From: Amaranthus tricolor
Taxonomy: Eukaryota; Streptophyta; Magnoliopsida; Caryophyllales; Amaranthaceae
Reading direction: 5' to 3'
Length of the DNA: 64,000 nucleotides
NCBI RefSeq assembly: GCF_026212465.1
Contig: NC_080063.1
Coordinates: 3,931,478 to 3,995,477 of the forward strand
Positions 61,239 to 64,000 of the stretch are shown one piece after another. The notes below the pieces were generated by a model. It saw only the letters and a program-made list of their open reading frames with translations, had not been told where the DNA came from and ran no database searches. Both the position numbers and the translations under genes were made by a program. Position 1 is the first letter of the stretch; every line of letters begins with the position of its first letter.

Positions 61239-64000
61239 TTAGTGGAGCTTGATCATACCAAGTTCCAATCTCATCTTTTCATATTGTTCTCTTGGAAGTG
61301 GTTTGGTCAGAATGTCTGCAACTTGTTCATTAGTATTAACATGCTTTAATATAATATTTTTGTTTTCTACATTATCCTTAAGAAAATGATGTCTAATATG
61401 TATGTGTTTAGCTCGTGAGTGATGCACTGGATCTTTAGATATACATATGGCACTGGTATTATCACAATAAATAGGAACACATTCAAATTTAATACCAAAA
61501 TCTCTTAGTTGCTGTTTTATCCAAACCATTTGGGAACAGCAAGCTGCTGCTGCCACGTATTCAGCTTCGGCTGTGGATAATGCAAACGTGTTTTGTTTCT
61601 TGGACCTCCATGAAACTAAACAAGAGCCAAGAAATTGTACCATACCTGACGTGCTTTTTCTATTAACTAGATCACCTGCATAATCTGCATCACTAAAACC
61701 TTTTAAATCATAAACATCACTTTTAGGATAAAATAAGGACAAGTCGTCTGTTCCCTTCAAATATCTTAAAATTCGTTTGACTGCCGTGAGATGTGATTCT
61801 TTAGGATTTGATTGAAATCTAGCACATAAACCAACACTAAATGAATTATCGGGTCTACTTGCAGTTAGATATAATAAGGAACCTATAATGCCTCGATACA
61901 TTGTTTGATCTATGTTAGTTCCTTTTAGGTCTTCATCTAATCTAACATTTGTAGCCATGGGTGTATGGTTGGTTTTAGCGTTGTTTAGCCCATACTTCTT
62001 AAGAAGTTCTTTTATGTGTTTTTGTTGATGAATAAAAATACCATTTTCAGTTTGTTTAATTTGTAAACCAAGGAAGAAATTTAGTTCTCCCATCATGCTC
62101 ATTTCAAATTCTGTGCCCATTAGGTTAGCAAATTCCTTACATAATAAATCATTAGTAGCACCAAAAATAATATCATCAACATAAATTTGAACAACCAAAA
62201 TATGAGAACCTTTATTCTTAAAGAACAAGGTTTTGTCGATTTTTCCTCTAACAAAGTTATTTTGTATCAAAAACTTTGACATTCTTTCATACCATTGCCT
62301 AGGTACTTGCTTTAAGCCATATAGAGCTTTATCAAGCTTATAGACATGATCAGGACAAGAGGTATTCTCAAAACCTGGAGGTTGTTCAACAAACACTTCT
62401 TCATCAAGAAATCCATTTAAGAAAGCACATTTCACATCCATTTGATATAGTTTAAAATTCATAAATGCAACAAAAGAAATTAAAATTCTAATGGCCTCTA
62501 ACCTTGCTACCGGAGCAAATGTCTCGGTATAATCAATACCTTCTTGTTGATTGTACCCTTTGACCACGAGTCTTGCTTTGTTCCTTACAATTATTCCATG
62601 CTCATCTAGCTTATTCCGAAATACCCATTTCAGACCAATTACCTTCTTGTGTTTTGGTTTGCGTTCCAAGTGCCATACCTTATTTCTTTCAAATTCATTT
62701 AATTCATCTTGCATGGCTATTATCCATTCGGAATCCTTTAGAGCTTCTTCGTGATTTTTGGGTTCAAGTGATGATAGGAACGCAAAATGAGCACAAAAGT
62801 TTCTCAGTTGGGATCTGGTTTGTGTTCCTTTATTCATATCACTTATAATCAGATCAAGAGGATGACAACTTTGGTATTTCCAAGGTTTAGGCACAAATTC
62901 TCTGGAGGGAACAATAGCATGTTCTGGCTCAACATCTTGATTGGCATTTTGTTCAGCTACTGGATCATTTTGCTCATCTGCGGGAATAGCTGGATTAGGA
63001 ACAGTCCGCTGGTCCTGTTGTGCTGGCAGTTCCTGGATTTGGTCAGTTTCTCCTGCCTCTTCTTGTATTGGCTGTTCACCTGCTGTTCCTAGATCTTGCA
63101 TTTTAACTTCTTCATCATCTTCTAAATTTGAAAGACCTATTTGGATATTTTTTATTTCCTGTTCACTTGTTGAAAAGTTAGTTTCATCAAAAATTATGTG
63201 AATAGATTCCTCTACGCACATTGTTCTCTTATTGTAAACTCTGTAAGCTTTGCTATGTGATGAATAACCGAGGAATACTGCTTCATCACTTCTTTCATCA
63301 AACTTACCTATATTTCGTTTACCATTCACATGAACAAAACATTTGCATCCAAACACACGAAAATAGGAAATATTTGGTTTAACACCTTTGAGTAATTCAT
63401 AGGGTGTCTTAGAAGTGATTGGTCTTAATAACACACGATTCAAAATATAGCATGCAGTATTGACGGCCTCGGCCCAAAAATTCCTAGGTAGACCACTAGC
63501 AATCAACATGGTCCTAGCCATTTCTTCTAAGGTTCTATTCTTCCTTTCCACCACTCCATTTTGTTGTGGTGTTCTAGGAGCGGAAAAATTATGATTTATA
63601 CCATGTTCATTACAATAATTCATGAAGTTTGAGTTTTCAAATTCTTTTCCATGATCCGATCTAATGTGAACAATTGAATTATTAGTAGATTTTTGTATTT
63701 TATTTGCAAAAGATACAAACTCATCGAAAGCTTCATCTTTGCTTGCTAAAAATAGGGTCCAAGTGAATCTACTATAATCATCAACAATGACAAACACATA
63801 CCTTTTGCCACTACGGCTTTGTGTTCTCATAGGTCCACATAGATCCATATGAATTAATTCTAACGGTCTAGTGGTAGTCACCAAATTCTTTGATTTAAAA
63901 GATGACCTCACTTGTTTTCCTTTGGCACAAGGATCACAAATTTCTTCCTTAAGAAATTTTATAGCTGGTAGTCCTCTAACTAGGTCTTTTGATCTTAATG
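61239..64000 (-). CDS. Ty1/copia (SIRE-like) pol, uninterrupted, 5' part outside the window
   Basis: Open without a stop from the right edge to 61239, 919 visible codons. Order: end of the GAG-pre-integrase region ([12 protein letters not shown]), integrase core with [17 protein letters not shown] and [15 protein letters not shown] (Asp, Asp, Glu), a Gln/Glu-rich linker, RT with [20 protein letters not shown] and the catalytic IYVDDIIFG, then RNase H with [28 protein letters not shown] and [11 protein letters not shown], ending MIKLH. Integrase before RT is the copia order; the RT blocks resemble SIRE/Maximus elements. The position where GLKQAPRAW is common reads GLKQVPRQW. All catalytic residues are present, which suggests a young copy. 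Gag, protease and the 5' LTR would lie beyond 64000. Confidence 0.95.
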   Translation of the reverse strand, partial: LRSKDLVRGLPAIKFLKEEICDPCAKGKQVRSSFKSKNLVTTTRPLELIHMDLCGPMRTQSRSGKRYVFVIVDDYSRFTWTLFLASKDEAFDEFVSFANKIQKSTNNSIVHIRSDHGKEFENSNFMNYCNEHGINHNFSAPRTPQQNGVVERKNRTLEEMARTMLIASGLPRNFWAEAVNTACYILNRVLLRPITSKTPYELLKGVKPNISYFRVFGCKCFVHVNGKRNIGKFDERSDEAVFLGYSSHSKAYRVYNKRTMCVEESIHIIFDETNFSTSEQEIKNIQIGLSNLEDDEEVKMQDLGTAGEQPIQEEAGETDQIQELPAQQDQRTVPNPAIPADEQNDPVAEQNANQDVEPEHAIVPSREFVPKPWKYQSCHPLDLIISDMNKGTQTRSQLRNFCAHFAFLSSLEPKNHEEALKDSEWIIAMQDELNEFERNKVWHLERKPKHKKVIGLKWVFRNKLDEHGIIVRNKARLVVKGYNQQEGIDYTETFAPVARLEAIRILISFVAFMNFKLYQMDVKCAFLNGFLDEEVFVEQPPGFENTSCPDHVYKLDKALYGLKQVPRQWYERMSKFLIQNNFVRGKIDKTLFFKNKGSHILVVQIYVDDIIFGATNDLLCKEFANLMGTEFEMSMMGELNFFLGLQIKQTENGIFIHQQKHIKELLKKYGLNNAKTNHTPMATNVRLDEDLKGTNIDQTMYRGIIGSLLYLTASRPDNSFSVGLCARFQSNPKESHLTAVKRILRYLKGTDDLSLFYPKSDVYDLKGFSDADYAGDLVNRKSTSGMVQFLGSCLVSWRSKKQNTFALSTAEAEYVAAAACCSQMVWIKQQLRDFGIKFECVPIYCDNTSAICISKDPVHHSRAKHIHIRHHFLKDNVENKNIILKHVNTNEQVADILTKPLPREQYEKMRLELGMIKLH

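Noticed and set aside
62551..63201. Plus-strand frames of 67-101 codons
   Set aside because: Shadows of the copia pol on the other strand.

Overview
This is a plant nuclear window: strongly AT-rich, gene-poor, with spliced genes and nested plant-type transposons. The single host gene, the PB1-like transposase remnant and the repeat families suggest a eudicot, possibly Caryophyllales/Amaranthaceae s.l.; that placement is from memory of these families and was not tested.

Only one host gene is convincing: a seven-exon ACT-domain-repeat gene of the ACR8 type on + (42811-44999, 444 aa).

Layout. 1-6500: AT-rich intergenic DNA with small elements (a TRIM fragment, a Stowaway MITE, a hAT-like element with a perfect 8-bp target duplication, and MITE-like repeats). 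6513-20282: one complete Ty3/gypsy element of Tat type, read on the minus strand, with two LTRs, a GTAAG target duplication, decayed gag/protease/RT/RNase H/integrase, and a separate intron-containing coiled-coil ORF on the opposite strand between integrase and the 3' LTR. A non-autonomous CACTA element (8708-10236) is nested in that ORF. 20288-30500: intergenic DNA with a 1.16-kb hAT-like element carrying a 35-bp minisatellite, TRIMs, a SINE-like piece and MITE-like copies. 30508-33961: a structurally complete hAT element with TIRs, an 8-bp duplication and an apparently intact two-exon transposase of 730 aa. 34000-42500: AT-rich intergenic DNA with small repeats. 42.5-45.2 kb: the ACR8-like gene. 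45-56.8 kb: intergenic DNA with a LINE remnant, a diverged solo LTR related to the 6.5-20 kb element, several copies of one TRIM family and a local duplication. 56.8-58.45 kb: remnant of a MULE-type gene with a PB1-like domain, cut by an LTR beginning at 58454. 61239-64000: an uninterrupted Ty1/copia (SIRE-like) pol that runs off the right edge.

No clearly new biological system was found. The best candidates for follow-up are the antisense spliced ORF inside the Tat element, the seemingly intact hAT element, the altered fourth ACT domain of the ACR8-like protein, and the recurrent TRIM and MITE-like families. All homology statements are from reading motifs; no database search was run.
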